From assembly GCF_049195245.1 (NCBI RefSeq), contig NZ_JBMIRR010000023.1:246948-310947 (forward strand): a DNA stretch of 64,000 nucleotides, read 5' to 3'. The translations under genes were made by a program, and so were the position numbers. Every line of letters starts with the position of its first letter. Position 1 is the first letter of the stretch. The DNA comes from Arenimonas sp049195245. GTDB lineage: Bacteria; Pseudomonadota; Gammaproteobacteria; Xanthomonadales; Xanthomonadaceae. The notes under the pieces were generated by a model. The model made no database searches. It saw only the letters and a list, made by a program, of their open reading frames with translations, and was not told the origin of the DNA. Of the stretch, positions 36,364 to 47,026 are shown in pieces.

Positions 36364-37595
36364 ATCGCAAGGGCGACAAGTCGCTGATCGTCGGACTCGA
36401 CATCGGCACCTCCAAGATCACCGCGCTGGTGGGCGAATACTCGCCCGGCCAGGAGATCGAAGTGATCGGCATCGGCTCGCACGAATCGCGCGGCATGAAG
36501 CGCGGCGTGGTGGTGGACATCGAGTCCACCGTGCAGTCCATCCAGCGCGCGGTGGAAGAGGCCGAGCTGATGGCCGGCTGCGAGATCCGCTCGGTGTATG
36601 CCTCCATCTCCGGCAGCCACACCCAGTGCCGCAACTCGCCGGGCATCGTGCCGGTGGCCGGCGGCGAAGTGACCTACGCCGACCTCGACCGCGTGCTGGA
36701 AGCCGCCAAGGCCGTGGCCGTGCCTGCCGACCAGAAGATCCTGCACGCCATCGCCCAGGAATACATCGTCGACAACTCGCAGGAAGGCATCCGCAACCCG
36801 GTCGGCATGTCCGGCGTGCGGCTGGAAGTGCGCGCGCACCTGGTCACCGGCGCCCAGTCGGCCGCCAGCAACGTGATGAAGTGCGTGCAGCGCTGCGGTC
36901 TGCAGGTGGACGACCTGATCCTGAGCTCGCTGGCCTCCAGCACCGCGGTGCTGACCGCCGACGAGCGCGAGCTGGGCGTGGTGCTGGTGGACATCGGCGC
37001 CGGCACCACCGACATCGCGGTGTTCGTGCAGGGCGCGATCCGCCACAGCGCCTCGCTGCCGATCGCCGGCGACCAGGTCACCAACGACATCGCCCACCTG
37101 CTGCGCACGCCCACCCCCGAGGCCGAGCAGATCAAGGTGCGCTACGCCTGCGCGTTGGCTCAGCTGGCGACCGCCGAGGAATCGATCCAGGTGCCCAGCG
37201 TCGGCGACCGCCCGCCGCGCCGCCTGGCCCGCCAGGCGCTGGCCGAGGCGGTGCAGAACCGCTACGAGGAAATCTTCGAGATGGTGCAGGCCGAACTGCG
37301 CCGCTCCGGCTTCGAGGAGCTGGTGCGCGCGGGCCTGGTGCTGACCGGCGGCGCCTCGCGCATGGAAGGCGTGGTCGAGCTTGCGGAAGAAATGCTGCAC
37401 ATGCCGGTGCGGGTGGGGATTCCCCAGCACGTCTCCGGCCTGGGCGAAGTGGTGGGCAACCCGGTGCATGCCACCGGCGTCGGCCTGCTGCTGTGGGGCA
37501 GCCAGTTGGAACACCCGCGCCGCCCGACGCTGTCGGCGGGCAAGGCGGGCACGGTTTGGACGAAGTTCAAGAACTGGTACCGAGGTGAGTTCTGA
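36360..37595 (+). CDS. ftsA: cell division protein FtsA
   Basis: This 411-residue actin-like ATPase tethers FtsZ to the membrane. The phosphate-1 loop is VGLDIGTSKITALVGE, the phosphate-2 loop VVLVDIGAGTTDIAVF, and the adenosine motif VLTGGASRMEGVVEL. The SHS2 (1C) domain is around residues 85-165. The C-terminal membrane-targeting helix is KFKNWYRGEF. It starts in the ftsQ stop and is followed by an 80-bp gap before ftsZ. Confidence 0.97.
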   Translation: MNRKGDKSLIVGLDIGTSKITALVGEYSPGQEIEVIGIGSHESRGMKRGVVVDIESTVQSIQRAVEEAELMAGCEIRSVYASISGSHTQCRNSPGIVPVAGGEVTYADLDRVLEAAKAVAVPADQKILHAIAQEYIVDNSQEGIRNPVGMSGVRLEVRAHLVTGAQSAASNVMKCVQRCGLQVDDLILSSLASSTAVLTADERELGVVLVDIGAGTTDIAVFVQGAIRHSASLPIAGDQVTNDIAHLLRTPTPEAEQIKVRYACALAQLATAEESIQVPSVGDRPPRRLARQALAEAVQNRYEEIFEMVQAELRRSGFEELVRAGLVLTGGASRMEGVVELAEEMLHMPVRVGIPQHVSGLGEVVGNPVHATGVGLLLWGSQLEHPRRPTLSAGKAGTVWTKFKNWYRGEF

Positions 37596-37675
37596 GCTTC
37601 GTCGTCGTCACTGCAACACCAGCGCAAACAAGAAAAACCCAAAACCCCTGGAAATGAATCACGGAGGATCACCAC

Positions 37676-38899
37676 ATGGCACATTTTGAACTGATCGAGA
37701 AGCTCGCCCCCAACGCCGTCATCAAGGTGATCGGCGTGGGCGGCGGCGGCGGCAACGCCGTCGCGCACATGGTCAACGCGGGCGTGGAAGGCGTGGAGTT
37801 CATCACCGCCAACACCGACGCGCAGGCGATCAAGCAGTGCGGCGCCAAGCTGCAGCTGCAGCTGGGCGGAAACGTCACCAAGGGCCTGGGCGCCGGCGCC
37901 AACCCGGAGGTCGGCCGCCAGGCCGCGCTGGAAGACCGCGAGCGCATCGTCGAGGCGCTGGAAGGCGCCGACATGGTCTTTATCACCGCCGGCATGGGCG
38001 GCGGCACCGGCACCGGCGCCGCGCCGGTCGTGGCGCAGCTGGCCAAGGAGATGGGCATCCTGACGGTGGCCGTCATCACCAAGCCGTTCCCGTTCGAAGG
38101 CCGCCGCCGCATGCAGGTCGCGCTCAAGGGCATCGAGGAGCTGAGCCACCACTGCGACTCGCTGATCACCATCCCCAACGAGAAGCTGATCACCGTGCTG
38201 GGCCGCCAGGCCACCATGGTGCAGGCCTTCCGTGCCGCCAACGACGTGCTGCTGGGCGCCGTGAAGGGCATCGCCGACCTGATCGTCAGCCCGGGCCTGA
38301 TCAACGTGGACTTCGCCGACGTGCGCACCGTCATGTCCGAGATGGGTCTGGCGATGATGGGCACCGGCGTGGCCCGCGGCGACGACCGCGCCCAGGCCGC
38401 CGCCGAGGCCGCCATCTCCAACCCGCTGCTGGACGAGGTCAACCTCTCGGGCGCCAACGGCGTGCTGGTCAACATCACGGCCGGCCCGGACTTCACCATG
38501 GCCGAGTTCGACGAGATCGGCCGCACCATCGAGGACTTCGCCTCCGAGGACGCCACCGTCGTCATCGGCACCTCGCTCGACCCGGACATGCAGGACGAAG
38601 TGCGCGTCACCGTGGTGGCCACCGGCCTCAACCGCGGCGCCGTGCGCCAGGTCGCCCCGCGCGCCCCGGAGAAGGAGGCCTACCGTGCCCCGGTCAAGCT
38701 GGTGCGCAACGCCAGCACCGGCCAGGTGGACTACGACGCGATGGCCAACGTGACCGCGGCCCCGTCCGCCGGCCACCTGGGCCTGCGCGCCGGCCGGGCC
38801 CACGAGGCCGCCGCGCCGGCCGCCAGCGCCCTGAGCGACGTGTCGACCGACCACAGCTATCTGGACATCCCGGCCTTCCTGCGTCGCCAGGCCGACTGA
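37676..38899 (+). CDS. ftsZ: cell division GTPase FtsZ
   Basis: This 407-residue tubulin homologue shows the N-terminal loop IKVIGVGGGGGNAVAHM and the tubulin signature MGGGTGTGAAPVVAQL at about 107-122. The T7 loop region is NPLLDEVNLSGANGVLVNI. A variable linker precedes the conserved C-terminal peptide DHSYLDIPAFLRRQAD, which binds FtsA and ZipA. The ATG has a strong GGAGG ribosome-binding site, and the 80-bp leader is A/C-rich. It ends the dcw cluster, with a terminator 143 bp downstream. Confidence 0.98.
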   Translation: MAHFELIEKLAPNAVIKVIGVGGGGGNAVAHMVNAGVEGVEFITANTDAQAIKQCGAKLQLQLGGNVTKGLGAGANPEVGRQAALEDRERIVEALEGADMVFITAGMGGGTGTGAAPVVAQLAKEMGILTVAVITKPFPFEGRRRMQVALKGIEELSHHCDSLITIPNEKLITVLGRQATMVQAFRAANDVLLGAVKGIADLIVSPGLINVDFADVRTVMSEMGLAMMGTGVARGDDRAQAAAEAAISNPLLDEVNLSGANGVLVNITAGPDFTMAEFDEIGRTIEDFASEDATVVIGTSLDPDMQDEVRVTVVATGLNRGAVRQVAPRAPEKEAYRAPVKLVRNASTGQVDYDAMANVTAAPSAGHLGLRAGRAHEAAAPAASALSDVSTDHSYLDIPAFLRRQAD

Positions 38900-39042
38900 G
38901 CGGGGCGGCTGCCGGACCGGGGCGCCCGACCAGGCGCCGCGGAGCCCGGGTAGCCGCAGCCGGTGGGCCGGGATGGCCCGCCGGGCAAGACGACCGTCCG
39001 CGCCAGCGGGCGGCGGTAAATCTCCAGGGGCCAGGAATGCTT

Positions 39043-39070
39043 GGCCCGCCGGTTTCCGGCGGGCCTTTTT
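39043..39070 (+). terminator. rho-independent terminator of the dcw cluster
   Basis: A perfect 10-bp GC stem (39043-39052 GGCCCGCCGG with 39056-39065) with a TTT loop is followed by five T. It lies between ftsZ and lpxC. The rest of the 322-bp gap holds no gene that I can see. TATGGT at 39174 with TTTTCG at 39151 (17-bp spacing) is a weak candidate lpxC promoter. Confidence 0.9.
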
Positions 39071-39221
39071 CCCGGCTAGCGCGTTCCGGCGACGGTCGGC
39101 CAGTTTGACGGGCCTTTGTTGCGATTCCGGGACGATCCCATGATGTTATGTTTTCGTTCAGAGCTCCGTGTGGTATGGTCTCAGCGGTTTTGCGCGCTCC
39201 TTTGCGGAGAACGCCACAAAA

Positions 39222-40133
39222 ATGATTAGACAAAGAACCCTAAAGAACGTCATCCGCGCCACCGGCGTCGGCCTGCACAGCGGCGAGAAGGTCTACATGA
39301 CCTTGCGCCCGGCTGCGCCCGATACCGGCATCGTGTTCCGGCGCGTTGACTTCGATGTCCCGGTGGAGATCCACGCCAAGGCCGAGAAGGTCGGCGACAC
39401 CAGCCTGTGCACCGCGCTGGTGGAGGGCAACACCCGGGTCATGACGATCGAGCACCTGCTCTCGGCGATGGCCGGGCTGGGCATCGACAACGCCTACGTT
39501 GACCTGTCCACGGCCGAGGTGCCGATCATGGACGGTTCGGCCGGTCCCTTCGTGTTCCTGCTGCAGTCGGCGGGCATCGAGGAGCAGGACAAGGCCAAGC
39601 GCTTCATCCGCATCCTCAAGCCGATCAAGGTCGAGGACGGCGACAAGTGGGCCCGGTTCGAGCCCTTCGAGGGCTTCAAGGTCGGCTTCACCATCGACTT
39701 CGCCCACCCCATCTTCAACAAGTCCACGTCCAGCACCGAGATAGACTTTTCCACGACCTCGTTCGTGAAGGAAGTCAGCCGCGCACGCACCTTCGGCTTC
39801 ATGAAGGACATCGAGTTCCTGCGCGAGCGCAACCTGGCCCTGGGCGGCTCGATGGACAACGCCATCGTGCTCGACGACTACCGCGTGCTCAACGAAGACG
39901 GCCTGCGCTACGAGGACGAGTTCGTGAAGCACAAGATCCTGGACGCCATCGGCGACCTGTACCTGCTGGGCCACAGCCTGATCGGCGCCTTCTACGGCTA
40001 CAAGTCCGGTCACGCGCTCAACAACCAACTGCTGCGCACCCTGCTGGCCGATACCTCGGCCTGGGAAGAGGTCACCTTCGAGGACCCGGCCCTGGCGCCG
40101 ATCTCGTACGCGCACCCCGCCCAGGCGGTCTGA
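39222..40133 (+). CDS. lpxC: UDP-3-O-acyl-N-acetylglucosamine deacetylase
   Basis: This 303-residue zinc amidase is the committed step of lipid A synthesis. It begins MIRQRTLKNVIRATGVGLHS. Zinc ligands are in MTIEHLLSAMAGLGIDNA and in HKILDAIGDLYLLG. The catalytic basic region is GHSLIGAFYGYKSGHALNN. The ATG at 39222 is chosen over a longer frame starting at 39168, since it gives the conserved start and family length (E. coli 305). It has its own transcript behind the ftsZ terminator. Confidence 0.97.
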   Translation: MIRQRTLKNVIRATGVGLHSGEKVYMTLRPAAPDTGIVFRRVDFDVPVEIHAKAEKVGDTSLCTALVEGNTRVMTIEHLLSAMAGLGIDNAYVDLSTAEVPIMDGSAGPFVFLLQSAGIEEQDKAKRFIRILKPIKVEDGDKWARFEPFEGFKVGFTIDFAHPIFNKSTSSTEIDFSTTSFVKEVSRARTFGFMKDIEFLRERNLALGGSMDNAIVLDDYRVLNEDGLRYEDEFVKHKILDAIGDLYLLGHSLIGAFYGYKSGHALNNQLLRTLLADTSAWEEVTFEDPALAPISYAHPAQAV

Positions 40134-40235
40134 TTTTCCCGTTCGGGACGCCCGTCACGTAAACGCGGGCCCATTGCGGCCAGTCTTCACGGCCCTTTAA
40201 CACCCAATTAACGACACGCCGCGCCGCACGGGGCA

Positions 40236-40742
40236 TCATGCCCCGTCGGTCGAGGGTGGCCGGGTGATCGAGGCCAGCCGCAGAAGCTGGGCCCGCAGCC
40301 CGGGATCGGAGACCGACAGGGCGGTGGCCCGCAGCGACTCGCGGACCGCCTCGGAGAGTGGCCTCGTTTCACCGGTCCCCGTGGGGACGGGAGCAGCCGG
40401 GACGGACACTTTCACCACCAGCGACCTGGCCTTGAGCCCGGCCGCGGCCGCCGCGCCCAGCAGGGCGTCGGCATGCAGCCGCAGCTTGGCTTTCCAGACC
40501 GGGTTGCTGACCAGGAACACCAAGTGCTTGTCATCCACGTTGGCCAGTCTGCATTGGTCGGCCAAGGTGGCGGGGAGACTCTGGCGCAACAACGGGTCGA
40601 GGGCGTCCAACCAGCGGGCGCGTTCCACCAGGTTGGCCAGTCCGGATCCGGCCAGCGCCTCGAGCGCTTGCGGGGGCAGGGCGGCCGAGGTTGCACCGCG
40701 GATATCTGATTTGGGTGGCAAAGGCATGATGAATGTAATCAT
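40236..40742 (-). CDS. dciA: DciA (DUF721) helicase-loader family protein
   Basis: This protein of about 168 residues has the KH-like DUF721 domain in the middle (ANLVERARWLDALDPLLRQ, VFLVSNPVWKAKLRLHADALL). DciA loads or stimulates the replicative helicase DnaB in bacteria lacking DnaC. I prefer the ATG at 40742 because GGAGGA lies 11 bases upstream; an ATG at 40727 would be 26 bases away. The gene converges with lpxC and its 5' end overlaps the divergent peptidase gene by 17 bp. The lpxC-dciA-M23-secA layout is shared with Pseudomonas. Confidence 0.88.
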   Translation of the reverse strand: MITFIMPLPPKSDIRGATSAALPPQALEALAGSGLANLVERARWLDALDPLLRQSLPATLADQCRLANVDDKHLVFLVSNPVWKAKLRLHADALLGAAAAAGLKARSLVVKVSVPAAPVPTGTGETRPLSEAVRESLRATALSVSDPGLRAQLLRLASITRPPSTDGA

Positions 40743-41640
40743 CGCAGCAAAATTCCTCCGATCGCCGAAAAAACTGGCGTTCGACCAACCGAAGACGGCC
40801 GGCATCGCCCTTGGCGCGATCGCGCTCGTGCTGTCCACCGCCTTCGGTCTCGGCTTCCTGGCGCGCGGCGCCAACGGTGCCGCCCTCGACGAAATCGCCC
40901 GGCTCCAGTCCGAACTCGACCAGCAGAAGGTGGCCCTGGTCCAGGCCCGCGAAGAGGCCCAGCGCGAAGTCAACGCCATCGCCGCCCGCGTCGGCGAGCT
41001 CCAGGCCCAGGCCAACCGCCTCAACGCCCTGGGCGACCGCCTCACCCGCGTCGGCAAGCTCAAGGACGGCGAATTCAATTTCGGTGAGCTGCCGGGCCAG
41101 GGTGGCTCCGAGTCCGCCAGCGACGTGCCCTCCGGCGACCTGCTGTCCAGCCTCGACAACCTGCAGTCGCAGTTCGACCATTCCGGCCGCCAGCTCTCCG
41201 TGCTCGAGGCCCTGCTGTTCGACCAGAAGCTCGAGAGCAAGCGAACCCCCGCCGGCATGCCCGCCCCGGGCTACATCTCCTCCGGTTACGGCGGCCGCAA
41301 CGATCCCTTCGGCCGCGGCCGCGCCCACCACCTGGGCATCGACATCGACGCCAACACCGGCGACCCGGTGACCGCCGCCGCCGAGGGCGTGGTCAGCTTC
41401 TCCGGCGTCCGCAACGGTTATGGCAACGTCGTCGAGCTTGACCACGGCAACGGCTACAAGACCCTGTACGCGCACAACTCGGCCAACCTGGTCCGCGTCG
41501 GCGACGTGGTGCGGGCCGGCCAGCGCATCGCCAAGGTCGGCTCCACGGGCCGCTCCACCGGCTCGCACCTGCACTTCGAGGTGATGCTCAACGGCCGCCA
41601 GGTCAACCCGCGCCAGTACCTGGACAAGGTCCGCGGCTGA
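40726..41640 (+). CDS. M23 family (LytM-type) metallopeptidase
   Basis: The product has about 304 residues. A short cytoplasmic start is followed by a membrane or signal-anchor helix (residues 26-46), a periplasmic coiled coil (LDEIARLQSELDQQKVALV onward to about residue 110), a linker and a C-terminal LytM domain. Zinc ligands are present: the first HxxxD in AHHLGIDIDA and HxH in GSHLHFEV, so an active endopeptidase is likely. Substrates would be peptidoglycan cross-links. Two tandem ATG codons (40726, 40729) are possible starts. The 5' end overlaps dciA head to head. Confidence 0.92.
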   Translation: MMNVIIAAKFLRSPKKLAFDQPKTAGIALGAIALVLSTAFGLGFLARGANGAALDEIARLQSELDQQKVALVQAREEAQREVNAIAARVGELQAQANRLNALGDRLTRVGKLKDGEFNFGELPGQGGSESASDVPSGDLLSSLDNLQSQFDHSGRQLSVLEALLFDQKLESKRTPAGMPAPGYISSGYGGRNDPFGRGRAHHLGIDIDANTGDPVTAAAEGVVSFSGVRNGYGNVVELDHGNGYKTLYAHNSANLVRVGDVVRAGQRIAKVGSTGRSTGSHLHFEVMLNGRQVNPRQYLDKVRG

Positions 41641-41692
41641 ACCGACGGGCGGGCTTGATAGTCCTGCCCTCGTCCCCAAGTTAGACTAGACG

Positions 41693-41727
41693 GCCGCGAA
41701 TCCCCCCGGGGTGCCGCGGCTTTTTTT
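41693..41727 (+). terminator. terminator or attenuator upstream of secA
   Basis: GCCGCG (41693-41698) pairs with CGCGGC (41715-41720), with an inner CCCC/GGGG pairing and a 3-base internal bulge, followed by seven T (41721-41727). It ends the M23 gene transcript 43 bp before the secA ATG. Because it sits in the secA leader it might also attenuate read-through. Confidence 0.7.
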
Positions 41728-41769
41728 CATTTCGCGCCCCGTGCGCCTCGCTTCCCTACCGGTTTCCCC

Positions 41770-44514
<2,745 letters not shown>

Positions 44515-44532
44515 GCCCGCTGGCCGTATCGG

Positions 44533-45492
44533 ATGCCGCCCGCGCGGGCTGAGCCTCCGGTGCACGTGGTCGCGGCCGTCCTCCGGGACGCCCGCGGCCG
44601 CATCCTGCTGGCCCGCCGCACCGCGGGCCGCGACCTGGCCGGACGCTGGGAGTTTCCGGGCGGCAAGGTCGAGCCCGGCGAGACCGCGCTGCAGGCCCTG
44701 GACCGTGAGCTGCACGAGGAGCTGGGCATCCGCGTGCTCGCGGCCACGCCGCTGATCGCCGTGCCGCAGGCCTATCCCGGCAAGCGCATCGTGCTGGACG
44801 TTTACGAGGTGCAGGGTTTCGAAGGCACGCCGCGCGGGCGCGAGCGCCAGGCCCTGGCCTGGTCGCCGCCCGAGCGCCTGGCCAGCTATCCGATGCCGCC
44901 GGCCGACCGGCCGGTGGTGGCCGCGCTCACCACGTCGGATCGCTACGCCATTTCACCCGAGCCCGGTGACCGCACCGCCTTCCTGGCACAGCTCGACCGA
45001 ACGCTCGCCTCCGGGGTGCGCCGGATCCAGCTGCGGGCCCGCCAACTCGACACCCCGTCCCTGGCGCGACTGGCCCGCGATGCGCAGATCCGTTGCCGCG
45101 CCGCCGGCGCCGAGCTGCTGCTCAATGGCGAACCTGGCCTGGCCGCCGAGCTTGGGCTGGGCCTGCACCTGCGCTCTGCCCAGCTCAGGTCGCTGGACAC
45201 GCGTCCCGTGCTGGCCGACGGCCAGCCGATGGCGGCCTCCTGCCACGATGCCGACGAACTGGCGCAGGCCGAACGGCTGGGCCTGGATTTTGTCGTGCTG
45301 GGTCCGGTGCGGGCCACCGAAAGCCATCCCGGGGCGAGCCCGCTGGGCTGGGAGCGCTTCGCGGCGCTTCGCGAGGCCGTGTCCCTGCCTATCTACGCGC
45401 TGGGCGGGATGCGCCATGCCGACCTGGCGCCGGCGCGGCGCCGGGGCGGGCAGGGGATAGCGGGAATCCGCGGGCTGTGGTCGACCCGGTGA
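44533..45492 (+). CDS. mutT: Nudix hydrolase (MutT-like) fused to a ThiE-like domain
   Basis: This is a 319-residue fusion. Residues 8-135 are a Nudix domain with the full Nudix box GGKVEPGETALQALDRELHEELG, as in 8-oxo-dGTP-cleaning MutT. Residues 145-319 resemble the TIM barrel of thiamine phosphate synthase (IQLRARQLDTPSLARLA, CHDADELAQAERLGLDFVVLGPV, YALGGM). The second half keeps the GPV and GG phosphate-binding elements but lacks the usual ThiE active-site K/D motifs, so catalysis there is doubtful. The fusion is known in gammaproteobacteria, next to secA. Likely role: nucleotide pool cleaning. Confidence 0.93.
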   Translation: MPPARAEPPVHVVAAVLRDARGRILLARRTAGRDLAGRWEFPGGKVEPGETALQALDRELHEELGIRVLAATPLIAVPQAYPGKRIVLDVYEVQGFEGTPRGRERQALAWSPPERLASYPMPPADRPVVAALTTSDRYAISPEPGDRTAFLAQLDRTLASGVRRIQLRARQLDTPSLARLARDAQIRCRAAGAELLLNGEPGLAAELGLGLHLRSAQLRSLDTRPVLADGQPMAASCHDADELAQAERLGLDFVVLGPVRATESHPGASPLGWERFAALREAVSLPIYALGGMRHADLAPARRRGGQGIAGIRGLWSTR

Positions 45493-45537
45493 TCTTGCGG
45501 CGGGGCAGCGCGCGGCGGCCCGTCCGGACTGGGGCGA

Positions 45538-46149
45538 TCAGGTCCGGGCGAGGGCCCGGTAGCGTGCATCCAGCCTGGCCACGATCGGAGGCAGGTCCGC
45601 CAACGCGCCATCATTGACCAGCACGTCGTCGGCGATGGCCAGTCGCTGCGCCCGCGTGGCCTGGGCCGCCACCATGCGCCGGGCCAGGTCCTGCGCGATT
45701 CCGTCCCGGGCGGCAAGCCGGGCCTGCTGGACCGCCTCGGGCACGTCCACCACCAGCACCCGTTGCAGCCAGGGGTAGGCGCCGCGCCCGCCGCCTTCGG
45801 CGAGCAGTGGAATCGCCGCCAAAGCGTATTCGCCCGCCGCCGCCTCGCAGGCCTCGCGCATCCAGGTGCGGATGCGCGGGTGCAGCAGGGCTTCCAGCGT
45901 GGCCTTGGCGCCTGCATCCGAGAACACGCGAGCCCGCATCGCCACGCGATCCAGGCGGCCATCGGCGGTCAGGCTGTCGGCGCCGAACGCCTCGACAATG
46001 GCCGCCAGCGCGGGCTGGCCCGGTTCGACGATGGCCCGTGCGGCCACGTCGGCGTCGCAGACCGTCACGCCGTGGGCCTGGAAAGCCTCGGTCACGGCCG
46101 ATTTGCCGGAAGCCACCCCGCCGGTCACGGCCACGATGAAGTCGGCCAT
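45538..46149 (-). CDS. coaE: dephospho-CoA kinase
   Basis: This 203-residue P-loop kinase catalyses the last step of coenzyme A synthesis. The P-loop is VTGGVASGKSAV at residues 8-19, then CDADVAARAIVEPGQP (substrate-binding aspartate) and IPLLAEGGG. The C-terminal region (RLAIADDVLVNDGALADL) is typical. The coaE-pilD-pilC-pilB order is standard in Xanthomonadaceae and Pseudomonas. It starts 4 bp after pilD and converges with the mutT gene. Confidence 0.96.
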   Translation of the reverse strand: MADFIVAVTGGVASGKSAVTEAFQAHGVTVCDADVAARAIVEPGQPALAAIVEAFGADSLTADGRLDRVAMRARVFSDAGAKATLEALLHPRIRTWMREACEAAAGEYALAAIPLLAEGGGRGAYPWLQRVLVVDVPEAVQQARLAARDGIAQDLARRMVAAQATRAQRLAIADDVLVNDGALADLPPIVARLDARYRALART

Positions 46150-46153
46150 GGCC

Positions 46154-47020
46154 TCAGTTCAGGCCGGACCAGTCGCGGTAGGCCTGCAGGAGCTGCGGCC
46201 CCCACATCAGCTGCACCCAGCCCGCAGCCGCCAGGTAGGGGCCAAACGGAATGGGCGTGGCGCGATCGGCGCCTCGCCACGCGATCCAGATAGAGCCGAC
46301 GATGGCGCCGATGAAGGACGACATCAGCACGATCGGCAGGATGCCGGAGGCGCCGCACCAGGCGCCGAGCGCGGCCAGCAGCTTGAAGTCGCCGTAGCCC
46401 ATTCCTTCCTTGCCGGTGAGCAGCTTGAAGAGCTTGTAGACACTCCACAGGCTCAGATAACCCGCCATCGCGCCGAAAATGGCCTGGCTGGGGGACACGA
46501 ACAGCGTCACCGTGGACAGGCCCAAGCCGATCCACATCAGGGGCAGGGTCAGCTGGTCGGGCAGCAGGGTGGTGCGCAGGTCGATGCCCGACATCGCCAC
46601 CAGCATGCCGGTGAACATGATCGCGGCCAGCGCCTCAAGGCTGAAGCCGAAGCGCCAGGCGCAGGCCGCGAACAGCAGGCCGGTGACCAGCTCCACCGCC
46701 GGATACTGAATCGAGATGCCGCCGCCGCAGCCTCGGCAGCGACCGCGCAGAAGCAGGTAGCTGAGCACGGGAATGTTTTCCCACGCCGCCAGCTTGTGTC
46801 CGCACTTGGGGCAGGCAGAACTCTGCACCACGATGCCCGGCGGCGCGGGCTCGTAGGGCTCGGGCAACTCAAGCAGTTCGCGGCTGTCGCGGCGCCATTG
46901 CCATTCCAGCCAGGGCGGCAGGCGCAGGATCACCACGTTGAGGAAACTGCCGACCAGCAGGCCAAGGCAGAAGGCCAGGCCGAGCGTCAGCCCGGCCGAG
47001 CCCTGGATGGCGTCAAGCAT
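46154..47020 (-). CDS. pilD: prepilin leader peptidase / N-methyltransferase PilD
   Basis: This 288-residue inner-membrane aspartic protease cleaves the pilin leaders and methylates the new N-terminal Phe. The zinc-binding cysteines are in CPKCGHKLAAW and RGRCRGCGGG. Catalytic aspartates lie in SGIDLRTTLLPDQLTLP and GYGDFKLLAALGAW. About eight membrane helices. The two pilin genes in this window carry the right G-F cleavage sites. It follows pilC after 6 bp. Confidence 0.96.
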   Translation of the reverse strand: MLDAIQGSAGLTLGLAFCLGLLVGSFLNVVILRLPPWLEWQWRRDSRELLELPEPYEPAPPGIVVQSSACPKCGHKLAAWENIPVLSYLLLRGRCRGCGGGISIQYPAVELVTGLLFAACAWRFGFSLEALAAIMFTGMLVAMSGIDLRTTLLPDQLTLPLMWIGLGLSTVTLFVSPSQAIFGAMAGYLSLWSVYKLFKLLTGKEGMGYGDFKLLAALGAWCGASGILPIVLMSSFIGAIVGSIWIAWRGADRATPIPFGPYLAAAGWVQLMWGPQLLQAYRDWSGLN

Positions 47021-47026
47021 GCCCGG

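Noticed and set aside
40134..40235. GGGCC/GGCCC hairpin between lpxC and dciA as a terminator
   Set aside because: Only a 5-bp stem with an 18-base loop and three T; too weak to claim.
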